DNA from: an uncultured Pseudomonadota bacterium
GTDB lineage: Bacteria > Pseudomonadota > Alphaproteobacteria > RF32 > CAG-239
Assembly: GCA_949286215.1 (NCBI GenBank)
Contig: CASDYX010000001.1
Span: 72,530-136,529 of the forward strand
Direction of reading: 5' to 3'
Length of the DNA: 64,000 bases
The notes below the pieces were generated by a model that saw nothing but the letters and a program-made list of their open reading frames with translations, had not been told where the DNA came from and ran no database searches. Position 1 is the stretch's first letter; each line of letters starts with the position of its first letter. Below, in pieces: positions 38,660 through 48,106 of the stretch. The position numbers were made by a program, and so were the translations under genes.

Positions 38660-38747
38660 CTTAAACCCCTTACATTAATATGGTTGTTTTATTTGTTTTT
38701 TATAATCTATTTTAGAGTTTTCTTCAACAATGAAGTTTTATTGTTCC

Positions 38748-39728
38748 TCAGGAAGATTGGTCTTTTAAGATTTGTTCGTACAAGTTTTTAAGCAACAAGT
38801 TTATGGTGGGAAGTTGGCATTTGTTTTCAAAGGCGGCTTGTTGAATGATGGAACTTAAAAAGTCTAAATCTCCGGCTTGAGAGTTTTGAATTTGTTCAGC
38901 AAGCGGAAAATTATATTGTGACGGAATGTTGAATATTTGTTTGAGGAGCTCGTCGGGGTTATATGGCGGAAGAGTTTTTGGGGGCAGAAGAGATATTTCT
39001 TGCAGGCAAGATAATAGTTGCTCCCGAAGAGCTTTGTTTTTGGTGATTTCAAAAATGTTTTTACCAGAGGCGGCCGTCATGAGTGAGCATGGAGCATAAA
39101 TGCAAAAAGAATTCCAAAAAGCCAGTGTGTCTAAGCTGCAATTTTGGAGTTCAATATTGGCCTTTTGCGCCAGTTCGGAAAAGGCTTGATAATTATATGA
39201 TGAGGTTTCTGCGCATAATATGATTTTTGGTGCCTGCCCGTAAACGGTGATTTGTTGGCTGCCAGATTTTAGCCAGCCTTCATAGTAGGCTTTGGTAACG
39301 GGATAGCCTAAAATATCAGAAATTAGATTTTCATCTTTGGCCGGGGTAAAGCTGATAATAGGGGTGTTTTTTAATTTGCTTTTGGTTAGAGACAGCAAAC
39401 TGGATTTTAACAGTGTCGGGGTGGTGGCAATGATAATCATTTGTGGGTCTTCTTTTTGCCAGACGGCCGTTTCTAATCTGCAATGGAGTTTTTGTAATTG
39501 GTAGTCTTCTTTGACGGTGATGCCGTTAGTGCTTAAGCTGGTATTGTCTTTTTCGCCGGCAAGAATGATGGTGCGAATGCCTGAGGTGGTGAATTTTGCG
39601 GCTAAAAAGCAAGCAATCGGTGTGTTGCCTAAAATATATACAGGGTTGCCCGTCAAGGCGAGAGGCTGTTCGGGAGACGAAATTGGTTTTGGGGCGGTTT
39701 GAGCTAGAGTAATTTTTTTAAACAGCAT
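38748..39728 (-). CDS. Ketopantoate reductase-like protein with degenerate active site
   Basis: A 326-residue protein resembling the PanE/ApbA fold: an N-terminal Rossmann region (VYILGNTPIACFLAAKF at 30-46) and a helical C-terminal domain. The nucleotide loop GxGxxG reads G-N-T-P-I-A, with glycines lost. In the C-terminal domain the PanE stretch W-x-K-L-x-x-N reads FWNSFCIYA, so the catalytic Lys and Asn appear replaced. Ketopantoate reduction is therefore doubtful. It follows rsmB with no gap and precedes the MraY-like gene. Confidence 0.6.
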   Translation of the reverse strand: MLFKKITLAQTAPKPISSPEQPLALTGNPVYILGNTPIACFLAAKFTTSGIRTIILAGEKDNTSLSTNGITVKEDYQLQKLHCRLETAVWQKEDPQMIIIATTPTLLKSSLLSLTKSKLKNTPIISFTPAKDENLISDILGYPVTKAYYEGWLKSGSQQITVYGQAPKIILCAETSSYNYQAFSELAQKANIELQNCSLDTLAFWNSFCIYAPCSLMTAASGKNIFEITKNKALREQLLSCLQEISLLPPKTLPPYNPDELLKQIFNIPSQYNFPLAEQIQNSQAGDLDFLSSIIQQAAFENKCQLPTINLLLKNLYEQILKDQSS

Positions 39729-40994
39729 TTATTTTACCTTGGTTAAGCGCGCAACGAAAAAGGCATCACATCCGCCATATGATTGGAGATGGAAGGGAAG
39801 TGTTCTAATGAAGCCTTCGGGCGTTATGATAGCAGGAAATTTTTCGGAAGTTAACGGCGAAATTTTGAATTCGTTATGCGTTGTTAAAAAGTCTGATATT
39901 TGTTTTTCGCCTTCCTCTTTGGCAATGGAACAAGTGCAATAAATGAGTGTTCCTTGCGGGGAAAGAGCTTTGGAAATTTGCTCTAAAATTTGTTTTTGGA
40001 GTTCGGCTTGGCGCAAAACGTCAAATTTGGTTTTGAGGTGCAAAACTTCAGGATGACGGCGGAAAATTCCGGTTGCCGAACAGGGAGCGTCCAGCAAAAT
40101 TACGTCAAAAGGCGTATCTGAGAAATCTTGCAAATAATTGAGAGCATCGGCGCAGATAATTCTTTCGGGTGAAAAATGCAAGCGCTCCATATTTTGTCTT
40201 AGAGTATTTAGTCTTTGTTGCGAGTTATCAAGCGAGGTAACTATGGCTCCTTGGTTGATGAGTTGGGCGGTTTTTCCGCCAGGGGCAGCACAAAGGTCGA
40301 GAACTCTTTTGCCTTTTAAGTCAGGTAAAACAGATACGGCTAGTGAGGCTGCAAAGTCTTGAACCCACCAATGACCTTCCGCAAATCCTGAAAGAGATTG
40401 AACTTTCCCGGAATTAGGCAAAGTGACGGAGTTGCCATCTATCCATTGGCCGGATAATTTTTGAGCCCAATCTTGAGGGGAGGCTTTGGTGCTAATGGTC
40501 AGAGCCGGTTCTTGAAGAGCGGAAGTTTGTAGTTGGCTAATGGTTTCTTTTGAGTAGGAATTGTTCAATATTTCTAAAAAAGAATCGGGAAAAACTTCAT
40601 CTCGATTGTGTTTTAGTAAAATATCTTTATCGGCGGCAATACGTCTTAAAACTGCGTTGGCTAAGCCGGCTACAAATTTGTCGCAATGCTTTTTGATGAG
40701 GTTGACATAAGAGTTGATGACGGCATAGTCCGGTGTATCCATAAACAAAAGTTCGCAAGCGCCGGCCTCTATGGCAGAATCGGCAAAAGCGGCTTTGGCG
40801 GGGAGTTTCTTTTTGATGAATTGACGCATGACCTTGCGCAGAAAAACATGGCGGCGCAGAGTGGTTAAGGTCAACATCTTAATAAAACCATGCTCCGTGC
40901 CAGAGGTTTGCTCTAAATCTTGGAGTTTGGAGGTGTCTTTTTGCGTGAAGATTTGGCGCAAAGTTTCGGTTGCGATTTCTCTTGGGTCTGCCAT
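39729..40994 (-). CDS. rsmB: 16S rRNA (cytosine-C5) methyltransferase RsmB family
   Basis: A 421-residue S-adenosylmethionine-dependent rRNA methyltransferase. The NusB-like N-terminal domain (about 1-130) is followed by the Rossmann methyltransferase domain: VLDLCAAPGGKTAQL is motif I, DAPCSATG (with catalytic Cys) is motif IV, and TCSIAKEEGE is motif VI with the second Cys in CTCSI. The ATG at 40994 has AGGA upstream; the longer TTG start at 41051 lacks a ribosome site and is rejected. It leads into the KPR-like gene. Confidence 0.93.
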   Translation of the reverse strand: MADPREIATETLRQIFTQKDTSKLQDLEQTSGTEHGFIKMLTLTTLRRHVFLRKVMRQFIKKKLPAKAAFADSAIEAGACELLFMDTPDYAVINSYVNLIKKHCDKFVAGLANAVLRRIAADKDILLKHNRDEVFPDSFLEILNNSYSKETISQLQTSALQEPALTISTKASPQDWAQKLSGQWIDGNSVTLPNSGKVQSLSGFAEGHWWVQDFAASLAVSVLPDLKGKRVLDLCAAPGGKTAQLINQGAIVTSLDNSQQRLNTLRQNMERLHFSPERIICADALNYLQDFSDTPFDVILLDAPCSATGIFRRHPEVLHLKTKFDVLRQAELQKQILEQISKALSPQGTLIYCTCSIAKEEGEKQISDFLTTHNEFKISPLTSEKFPAIITPEGFIRTLPFHLQSYGGCDAFFVARLTKVK

Positions 40995-41137
40995 ATTTGT
41001 CTTTCCTTTTGTTTGCTTCGACATTTTAAGCAGATATTTGCCTAAATACAAGTGAGAAAATTATTTATGACTCTTGTCAAAACGAGAAAAATCATATACC
41101 TTTGTGCAAAAGTTAATTTTTTGCAGGAATACTGAAA

Positions 41138-41602
41138 ATGAAAAAACAATTACTTTGTTTGTTGGGCTCGATTGTGCTTGTGTCCGGGTGCTCTTGGTTT
41201 TCGGCTCTTAATCCTTGGAGCGAAGAAAAAAGACCTCAAGCTCAACCACAAGAACAAAATATCGTTGCTCAAAAGATTGTTAATCGCTATTTGTGGCAGG
41301 CCAGCATGGAAAAAATGTCTAAAATGCCATTGCAAAATACTGATTTGCAAAATGGGGTGATTACCAGTGATTGGATGGTGGTTAACGGTGTTCCTAATGA
41401 AAAATTCAAAATCGTTACAAAAGTCTTGGGTCCAGATTTGCGGGCCGACGGCCTGAAAGTTGAAGTTTTAAAAATGGACAGAGTTAACGGTGAGTGGGTT
41501 GAAGCTCAGCCTAACCAAAGACTCGCTTCCGAAATCGAAAAAATTATATTGAAACAAGCTAGTATTTTATACCGCAGAGCTGTTGCGGCTGGAGAGGAAT
41601 AA
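41138..41602 (+). CDS. DUF3576 lipoprotein
   Basis: A 154-residue lipoprotein. The lipobox LVSGC (Cys at residue 18) gives lipidation after signal peptidase II. The mature protein matches DUF3576, with the family block VNRYLWQASMEKMSKMPL and ITSDWM. The family is alphaproteobacterial, of unknown function, and is habitually found just before leuS, as here (6 bp). Probably outer-membrane facing the periplasm. Confidence 0.88.
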   Translation: MKKQLLCLLGSIVLVSGCSWFSALNPWSEEKRPQAQPQEQNIVAQKIVNRYLWQASMEKMSKMPLQNTDLQNGVITSDWMVVNGVPNEKFKIVTKVLGPDLRADGLKVEVLKMDRVNGEWVEAQPNQRLASEIEKIILKQASILYRRAVAAGEE

Positions 41603-41608
41603 AAAATA

Positions 41609-44095
41609 ATGACAAAAAACGCTAGATATAACGGTAAAGAAACTTTTGATGAATGGAAAAAAGAGTGGGCTTTAGAAGAACGCTATAATTTCCATACAAT
41701 AGAAGAAAAATGGCAAAAAATTTGGGATGATGAAAAAGCCTATAAGGTCGAAATAGATAAAAATAAGCAAAAATTTTATGCTTTGGTTGAGTTTCCTTAT
41801 CCGTCAGGTGCCGGATTACACGTCGGTCACCCGCGCTCTTATACCGCTTTGGATGTGATTGCCAGAAAAAAGAGAATGCAAGGCTTTAATGTTTTGTATC
41901 CGATGGGATTTGATGCTTTTGGTTTGCCGGCTGAAAACTATGCCATTAAAACCGGTGTGCATCCGGCTGTTTCTACCGAAGCAAATATTAAAAACTTTAC
42001 CAGACAGATGAAATCTATCGGTTTTAGCTTTGACTGGGACAGATGCATTAATACTTCTGATCCAAGCTATTATAAGTGGACCCAATGGATGTTTATTAAA
42101 CTCTTTGAAAAAGGGTTGGCTTACAAAGATAAAATGGCAATTAACTGGTGTCCGAGCTGCAAAGTCGGTTTGGCTAACGAAGAAGTTGTGAACGGTTGTT
42201 GCGAACGTTGCGGTGCTCAAGTTATTCGTCGTGATAAAGAGCAATGGATGGTCGCTATTACCAAATATGCCGACAGATTAATTGATGATTTGAAAGATTT
42301 GGACTTTATTGACCGCGTAAAATCTCAGCAAATTAACTGGATTGGCCGCTCAGAAGGTGCTGAACTTGATTTTGGTTTGGTTGATGAAAACGGTAGTGCA
42401 ATGGAGGGCAAAAAATTAACCGTATTTACCACCAGACCCGATACAGCCTTTGGTGTTACTTATATGGTTTTGGCTCCGGAGCATCCGTATGTGGCTGAAC
42501 TTATGGGGCGTTTTGAAAACCAAGACGAAGTTAAGGCGTATGTCGCAAAGACTGCTACAAAGTCTGACCTGCAACGCTCTATGGATGATTCTAAAACCGG
42601 TGTGGAATTAAAAGGTATTAAAGCCAAAAATCCATATAATGGCAAACTCATTCCGGTCTTTATTTCAGATTATGTTTTGATGGGATATGGAACAGGTGCC
42701 ATTATGGCGGTTCCGGCTCATGACCAAAGAGACTATGACTTTGCAAAAGCTTTCAATTTGCCGATTATTCAAGTTTTGGCCGGAGGTGATATCTCTCAAC
42801 AAGCTTATGAAGAAGACGGGGAACATATTAACTCATCTTTCCTTGACGGCATGAACAAAGAAGAGGGTATGAGAGCGGCAATTGACTATGCGATGAAAAA
42901 TGGCTTTGGTCGCTCAAAAGTAAATTATAAACTCAGAGATTGGGTCTTCTCTCGTCAACGTTATTGGGGTGAGCCAATTCCGATGGTTTATTGCGAACAC
43001 TGCGGTTGGCAGCCAATTCCTGAGTCTGAATTACCACTGACTTTGCCGCCGGTTCCTGATTATCATCCGAATGACGAAGGTGAATCTCCGCTTTCTAAGG
43101 CTGATGAAAGCTGGCTTTATACCAAGTGTCCGAAATGTGGTGCAAGAGCGCGCAGAGAAACCGATACCATGCCGAACTGGGCCGGTTCTTCTTGGTACTT
43201 CTTACGTTATTGTGATCCACACAATGATAAAGAATTTGCGTCAAAAGAAGCTTTGGACTATTGGATGAATGTGGATTGGTATAACGGCGGTATGGAGCAT
43301 ACCACGTTGCACTTGCTCTATTCTCGTTTTTGGCACAAGTTCTTGTATGATTTAGGTTTGGTTCCGACTAAAGAACCTTATCAACGCAGAACCTCTCATG
43401 GTATGATTTTGGCTGAAAACGGCGAAAAAATGTCAAAATCTCGCGGCAATGTGATTAATCCTGATGATATTATCGCATCATATGGTGCTGATACTTTCCG
43501 TTTGTATGAAATGTTTATCGGGCCGTTTGACCAAGTGGCTATGTGGTCAGATGAAAGCTTGATGGGCGTTTATCGTTTTGTTTGCAAAGTATATGCTTTG
43601 TTTGCAAAAGTTGATGAAGCTCTTAAGCCAAGTGCCGATGATTTGCGTGCTATGCATAAGTGCATTTTGGAAGTAACGGAACGTGTTGACCAGATGAAGT
43701 TTAATACTGCGGTTTCTTCTTTGATGACTTATGTAAACTACTTAAGCTCAAAAGAGAAAATTGCAAAAGAGCTTTATGCTAACTTGATTAAACTCTTATC
43801 ACCATTTACACCGCACTTGGCCGAAGAAATGTGGGCACGTTTGGGTAACACAACTTTGGTTATTGCAGAAACTTGGCCGCAAGGTGATGCAAAATTGGCT
43901 GAAGATACCGAAGTAACCTATGCCGTACAAATTTGCGGTAAGATGCGTGGAACCATTCAAATGCCTAAAGATGCCTCTAAAGAAGAAGTTGAGGCTAAGG
44001 CTTTGACTTTGGAAAATGTGAAAAAGCAACTTGAGGGCAAAGAAATCAAAAAAGTGATTGTTGTGCCTAATCGTTTGATTAATTTGGTTGCTTAA
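41609..44095 (+). CDS. leuS: Leucyl-tRNA synthetase
   Basis: Class I synthetase charging tRNA-Leu, 828 residues. The HIGH-type motif is HVGH, in FPYPSGAGLHVGHPRSY (about 56-72), and KMSKS is in EKMSKSRGN (about 609-617). Two Zn-type Cys clusters are visible (CPSCK...CCERC; CPKC). Editing and anticodon domains are full length. An extra 24 residues (residues 1-25) precede the usual start at LEERYNFHTIEEKWQ; no internal Met would restore the normal start. It runs with the DUF3576 gene and probably with lptE and holA. Confidence 0.98.
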   Translation: MTKNARYNGKETFDEWKKEWALEERYNFHTIEEKWQKIWDDEKAYKVEIDKNKQKFYALVEFPYPSGAGLHVGHPRSYTALDVIARKKRMQGFNVLYPMGFDAFGLPAENYAIKTGVHPAVSTEANIKNFTRQMKSIGFSFDWDRCINTSDPSYYKWTQWMFIKLFEKGLAYKDKMAINWCPSCKVGLANEEVVNGCCERCGAQVIRRDKEQWMVAITKYADRLIDDLKDLDFIDRVKSQQINWIGRSEGAELDFGLVDENGSAMEGKKLTVFTTRPDTAFGVTYMVLAPEHPYVAELMGRFENQDEVKAYVAKTATKSDLQRSMDDSKTGVELKGIKAKNPYNGKLIPVFISDYVLMGYGTGAIMAVPAHDQRDYDFAKAFNLPIIQVLAGGDISQQAYEEDGEHINSSFLDGMNKEEGMRAAIDYAMKNGFGRSKVNYKLRDWVFSRQRYWGEPIPMVYCEHCGWQPIPESELPLTLPPVPDYHPNDEGESPLSKADESWLYTKCPKCGARARRETDTMPNWAGSSWYFLRYCDPHNDKEFASKEALDYWMNVDWYNGGMEHTTLHLLYSRFWHKFLYDLGLVPTKEPYQRRTSHGMILAENGEKMSKSRGNVINPDDIIASYGADTFRLYEMFIGPFDQVAMWSDESLMGVYRFVCKVYALFAKVDEALKPSADDLRAMHKCILEVTERVDQMKFNTAVSSLMTYVNYLSSKEKIAKELYANLIKLLSPFTPHLAEEMWARLGNTTLVIAETWPQGDAKLAEDTEVTYAVQICGKMRGTIQMPKDASKEEVEAKALTLENVKKQLEGKEIKKVIVVPNRLINLVA

Positions 44096-44161
44096 TGTGA
44101 ATTGTTCGGAGGCGAATTGAAAACAGTTCGTCTCCGATACATTTGAAATAAAGGACTTTTT

Positions 44162-44707
44162 ATGAAAAAGAAACTGATTGCGATAATTGGATTTTGTTTG
44201 CTCAGTGCTTGTGGCTTTGAGCCTTTGTATGTTCAGAAAAAAAGCGGTAGTTTTTTTGGGGGGGAATACGACCAATCAATCAGTTCCGAAATGGCTAAAG
44301 TTAAGATAGAAGCCTCTGGAGAGAGGTTTGGACAACTTATTCGTAATGATTTGTTGGATTTGATGACCCCTCTCGGCGTGCCTCATAAACCAAAATATCG
44401 TTTGGTGGTTACTCCTCAAAAAGAAGTGGTTTATGACCAAGCTTTGCGAAATGATATTACGGCTACCCGAAAACGTGTGGAATATACCGTAAACTATACA
44501 ATGTATGAAGATGGACAAGAAATTGTTAAAGGTAATTCAGTGGCCTTTGGTAGCTATGATATTTTGGCAAATCCGTATTCTATGACAATTGCTCAGAAAA
44601 AAGTTATGAAAGATTCTGCGCAAATTATTGCAAATGATATTAGTTTGCGCATTGCCGCTTACTTTCACTCTCGTATAACCAAACGAGGTTCAACAAGTGA
44701 TTTTTAA
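44162..44707 (+). CDS. lptE: LPS assembly lipoprotein LptE
   Basis: A 181-residue lipoprotein (lipobox LLSAC with Cys at 18), partner of LptD in inserting LPS into the outer membrane. The mature start CGFEPLY is the LptE hallmark in alphaproteobacteria. It lies after leuS (66 bp) and overlaps the holA start by 11 bases, the classic leuS-lptE-holA order. Confidence 0.93.
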   Translation: MKKKLIAIIGFCLLSACGFEPLYVQKKSGSFFGGEYDQSISSEMAKVKIEASGERFGQLIRNDLLDLMTPLGVPHKPKYRLVVTPQKEVVYDQALRNDITATRKRVEYTVNYTMYEDGQEIVKGNSVAFGSYDILANPYSMTIAQKKVMKDSAQIIANDISLRIAAYFHSRITKRGSTSDF

Positions 44708-45734
44708 GCAAGTTCAAATTGATAAATTTTTGAAAAAGCCAGATCCTTCGATTAAGGCTGTATTGATTTATGGCTCTAATGAGGGGTTGGTGGCTGAATA
44801 TGTCAAAAGTTTTGTAAAGTCGGTTTGTGAGGATGTGAACGATCCTTTTAGAGTGGCTTATTTGAATGGTGCTGATGTTAATGCAGATTCCGGAATTTTA
44901 TTCGGTGAATATGGCAGTCAATCCCTTATGGGAGGGCAACGCGTGGTCGTGGTCAGTGATGCTGACAATAACTTAACAAAAATTATTAAGTCTTTATTTG
45001 AGACCACGAAATCTGATACTTTGCTTATTATTTCTTCAGGAAGTTTGAATAAAAAATCATCTTTGGTGAAGTTAGGTGAAGACAGCGAAGATATTGCCGT
45101 TATTCCTTGCTATGAAGACAGAGATGAGGATATTTTTGCCGCGGCTCGTGCTAAATTTGTGGAAGGCGGTTATACGCTTGGTAATGACGCCTTACAAGTT
45201 TTGTGTTCACGCTTGTCAAACGACCGTAAAAGCTCAATGAGTGAAATTGACAAGCTGATGACTTATGTCGGAGACAGAAAAAATATTACGCTTGATGATG
45301 TGATGAAAGTCATTAGCGATAATTCAGCTTCAAGCGGAGATGATGTTTGCTATTATGCTGCAAGCGGGCAAGTGGCTAAGGCTTTGGCATCTTATGCTAA
45401 GTTGCTTAATGAAGGTAATGAACCGATTTCGATTATCCGCAGTGTTACTTATCATTTTAACAAACTTCTTACCTGTCTGGGGTATATGGAGCAGGGGGAA
45501 ACCGTTGATAAGGCTATTATGAAACTCACGCCGCCGGTGATATTTTTTAGAAAAAATACGTTTAAATCGCAAGTCTCTTTGTGGCCGAAAGATAAGCTCT
45601 TTAGTGTGTTGGAGCTCTTATATAAATGTGAGAGAGATTGTAAGACTACCAATATGCCGGTGGAAGAAATTGCCAGTTATACATTAATGCAGATTGCTTC
45701 GGCGGCAGCTAAGCTTAATCGTCGAGGATATTAA
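44697..45734 (+). CDS. holA: DNA polymerase III subunit delta
   Basis: The 345-residue clamp-loader delta subunit, which opens the sliding clamp. It starts with GTG at 44697, overlapping lptE by 11 bases. The N-terminal AAA-like fold has IYGSNEGLV (about 24-32), where delta lacks a working P-loop, and the beta-clamp contact element is near residues 68-82 (EYGSQSLMGGQRVVV, features only). The C-terminal collar domain is full length. It ends the leuS-lptE-holA run. Confidence 0.93.
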   Translation: MIFKQVQIDKFLKKPDPSIKAVLIYGSNEGLVAEYVKSFVKSVCEDVNDPFRVAYLNGADVNADSGILFGEYGSQSLMGGQRVVVVSDADNNLTKIIKSLFETTKSDTLLIISSGSLNKKSSLVKLGEDSEDIAVIPCYEDRDEDIFAAARAKFVEGGYTLGNDALQVLCSRLSNDRKSSMSEIDKLMTYVGDRKNITLDDVMKVISDNSASSGDDVCYYAASGQVAKALASYAKLLNEGNEPISIIRSVTYHFNKLLTCLGYMEQGETVDKAIMKLTPPVIFFRKNTFKSQVSLWPKDKLFSVLELLYKCERDCKTTNMPVEEIASYTLMQIASAAAKLNRRGY

Positions 45735-45742
45735 AAAGAAAT

Positions 45743-45777
45743 GAGCTTTCCTTATGATAAGAAAAGCTCTTTTTTTA
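45743..45777. terminator. Bidirectional terminator between holA and the DUF378 gene
   Basis: GAGCTTT(45743-45749) pairs with AAAGCTC (45763-45769), with an inner CTTAT/ATAAG pairing; T-run on + and A/T-rich on -. Confidence 0.85.
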
Positions 45778-45780
45778 TGG

Positions 45781-45978
45781 TTATTCCTTTTTGCCGAATG
45801 GGTGGTCAAAAATAAGATAGATAGAAGAAAGTCCGACCAGAGTGTAAACAATTCGGCTTAAAATGGTCATTGGGCCAAAGATAAGAGATACGAGGTCTAA
45901 GTCTAAAACACCTACCAAACCCCAATTTAGACCACCGATTAAGGTTAAAATAATAGCAATTTTTCTGACTAATTCCAT
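45781..45978 (-). CDS. DUF378 family small membrane protein
   Basis: A 65-residue protein with two helices and the family motifs GGLNWGLVGVLDLDLV (15-30) and VYTLVGLSSIYLI. DUF378 members are widespread, short and uncharacterised. It is a single gene convergent with holA. A GAGGAAAT site lies ahead of its ATG. Confidence 0.9.
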   Translation of the reverse strand: MELVRKIAIILTLIGGLNWGLVGVLDLDLVSLIFGPMTILSRIVYTLVGLSSIYLIFDHPFGKKE

Positions 45979-46061
45979 AATTTCCTCCTAAAATTAATTT
46001 TCAAATTAATCCGAGTATGATATAGCTATCAAAAATTAACTTTCAATCGGTGGATGTAAAA

Positions 46062-46760
46062 ATGTATAGCGCAAAATTTCAAACCTTTATTGAAATGTGG
46101 CAAAAGGACTTTGCCATTGAACGAACTATTGATGAAAAAATTTGTGTGGATAGGGACGGAAATCCCATTCCATGGTACACATATCCGGCAATTGAGTATT
46201 TGTCTCAATTTGATTATAGGGCTAAAAAAATATTTGAATTTGGGTGCGGTAATTCTTCTTTGTTTTGGGCAAATCGGGCGCAAAGCGTGACCAGCATTGA
46301 AGATAATTTGAAATGGTTTGAAAAATGGCAACAAGAATTTCATCATGAGAATTTGGATATTCGTTGGCGTGATGAAGGCGAGATTTATGAAAACGCTATT
46401 TTTGAAGATGACACGCTCTATGATGTGATTGTGGTGGATGGTAAGCGTCGGGCAGAATGTGCAGCCGCAGCAGTGCAAAAAATGGCACCAAATGGTATGA
46501 TTATTTTAGATGACAGTGATAGAATCAACACTAGCCAAGAATATGTTAAGGCCGTGGAAAATTTGCGTAAGGTGGATTTGATTCAGGTGGATTTTTATGG
46601 TTTTTGCCCAATGAATTGCTATACCAAAACCACGTCGGTTTTCTTATCGAGAAAGTTTGATTTTGTTTCAAAATATCCGGTACAGCCGATTAACGGAATC
46701 GGTAATCTATGGTCTATGCAGAGAAAAGACCGTAAAGAGTTTTTTAAGAAAAACGGCTGA
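46062..46760 (+). CDS. Class I SAM-dependent methyltransferase-like protein
   Basis: A protein of about 232 residues with a Rossmann methyltransferase fold: motif I is FEFGCGNSSLFWA (about 58-70), and DVIVVDGKRR is the later acidic-hydrophobic motif, close to the O- and N-methyltransferase types acting on small molecules or sugars. The ATG at 46062 is preferred, since GGTGG at 46049-46053 lies 8 bases upstream, over the GTG at 46050. The substrate is unknown. It is convergent with cca and stands alone. Confidence 0.75.
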   Translation: MYSAKFQTFIEMWQKDFAIERTIDEKICVDRDGNPIPWYTYPAIEYLSQFDYRAKKIFEFGCGNSSLFWANRAQSVTSIEDNLKWFEKWQQEFHHENLDIRWRDEGEIYENAIFEDDTLYDVIVVDGKRRAECAAAAVQKMAPNGMIILDDSDRINTSQEYVKAVENLRKVDLIQVDFYGFCPMNCYTKTTSVFLSRKFDFVSKYPVQPINGIGNLWSMQRKDRKEFFKKNG

Positions 46761-46762
46761 TG

Positions 46763-48004
46763 TTAGGCTGATTTTTGGGTGATGAGCTCAGGCAACTTAT
46801 CAAGCAATTCTTGGTGGGTAAGTTGAAAGTCGCTTTCAATCCATAATTCTTCCAAATCATCCAAAACTTCTCCGATTTTGCGGTTGTCTTGAATGCCGGC
46901 GGCAATTACGTCTCTTCCTTTAACCGAAAATTCAGGTAAGTTGATTTCGGCAATATGTTGCAAGCGGTCGCGCAAGTCGGGGAGCATTTGGTGCTTGAAT
47001 GCGCAAGTCAAAATCAGTTTGTCTCTGGCAAAATCGTTGCCATGGCGGTAGATGATTTGGCGGAGCTTTTTCTCGTCTAAAAAGTCACTTAACTCATAGT
47101 TATATCTGGTCCAGCTTAAAAAATCTTCTTTTTGTTTGTTGCTGAGTTTGAGACGAGAGGCCAGATTTTGAGCCAAGGATTCGTCTGGATTATAAAGCGT
47201 AAACAAACGGCGAAGCGGCGCGTTGGGAAGGTCCGGCGTGTGAATGGTGTTGATTAGAAAATCAAGTTCAGACATGGTTTGAGAATCGGGTAAGACATAG
47301 CTCATAATCTCATTTTCACGCATGATGTTTATGGTCTCAATGACTTTGGGAGTCATGAACAATTTGAACAATTCATCACGGATACGCTCTAACGAGAGTT
47401 GACGCAAGCCTTCTTTGTTGTCACGGCAAGCTTGGAGGGCTTTTTTATCAATCGGGGCTTTTGAAAAAATAGAGTAGAAACGGAAAAAACGCAAAATACG
47501 AAGGTAGTCTTCTTTTATGCGCTGGTTGGCATTACCGATAAAGCGGACAATGCCTTTTTCCAAATCATCAACCCCGTTGTAGTAGTCAAAAACATTACCT
47601 TTTTCGTCGGCATAAACCGCATTAATCGTTAAGTCGCGGCGAGAGGCATCTTCTTCCCAATCAGAAGTGAAGACAACTTCGGCATGGCGCCCGTCGGTTT
47701 TGACGTCTTTTCTTAAAGAGGTTACTTCCAAAACCTGATTATCAATCACAACACCAAGGGTTCCAAATTTGATGCCAATCGGAATGGTTTTTATGCCGTT
47801 TTCTTCGCAAATTTCTACCAACTCGTCCGGAGATAAATCGGTGGCAAGGTCAAGGTCAAATCCTTTTAGTCCGGCAATGGCATCGCGTACCGCACCACCG
47901 ACAAAGCGCAAAACGCCACCATGGGTTTCTACAATGTTAAATAAACGTAAGACATTTTTATTGGTTGTCAGATTTGAGATATCTAAATATTTATCCTTAA
48001 ACAT
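46763..48004 (-). CDS. cca: CCA tRNA nucleotidyltransferase / poly(A) polymerase-type
   Basis: A 413-residue nucleotidyltransferase that adds or repairs the CCA end of tRNA. The head domain has VGGAVRDAIAG (36-46), DLDLATDLSPDELVEI with the DxD metal pair, RRDLTINAVY and the RILRFFRFYSIFS helix. The tRNA genes in this window already encode CCA, so repair may be its main role; it may alternatively be the PcnB-type polymerase. The C-terminal helical domain is present. It is convergent with the methyltransferase gene and divergent from the IalB-family gene. Confidence 0.92.
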   Translation of the reverse strand: MFKDKYLDISNLTTNKNVLRLFNIVETHGGVLRFVGGAVRDAIAGLKGFDLDLATDLSPDELVEICEENGIKTIPIGIKFGTLGVVIDNQVLEVTSLRKDVKTDGRHAEVVFTSDWEEDASRRDLTINAVYADEKGNVFDYYNGVDDLEKGIVRFIGNANQRIKEDYLRILRFFRFYSIFSKAPIDKKALQACRDNKEGLRQLSLERIRDELFKLFMTPKVIETINIMRENEIMSYVLPDSQTMSELDFLINTIHTPDLPNAPLRRLFTLYNPDESLAQNLASRLKLSNKQKEDFLSWTRYNYELSDFLDEKKLRQIIYRHGNDFARDKLILTCAFKHQMLPDLRDRLQHIAEINLPEFSVKGRDVIAAGIQDNRKIGEVLDDLEELWIESDFQLTHQELLDKLPELITQKSA

Positions 48005-48106
48005 ATTCTTCAGACTCGTTGTTAGCTTTTGGGCTTATTGTTAACAGTTTTTATAACTTTTTCCAATATATTATTTTCTAAATTATAACTTTGTGGGTAG
48101 ATAGGT

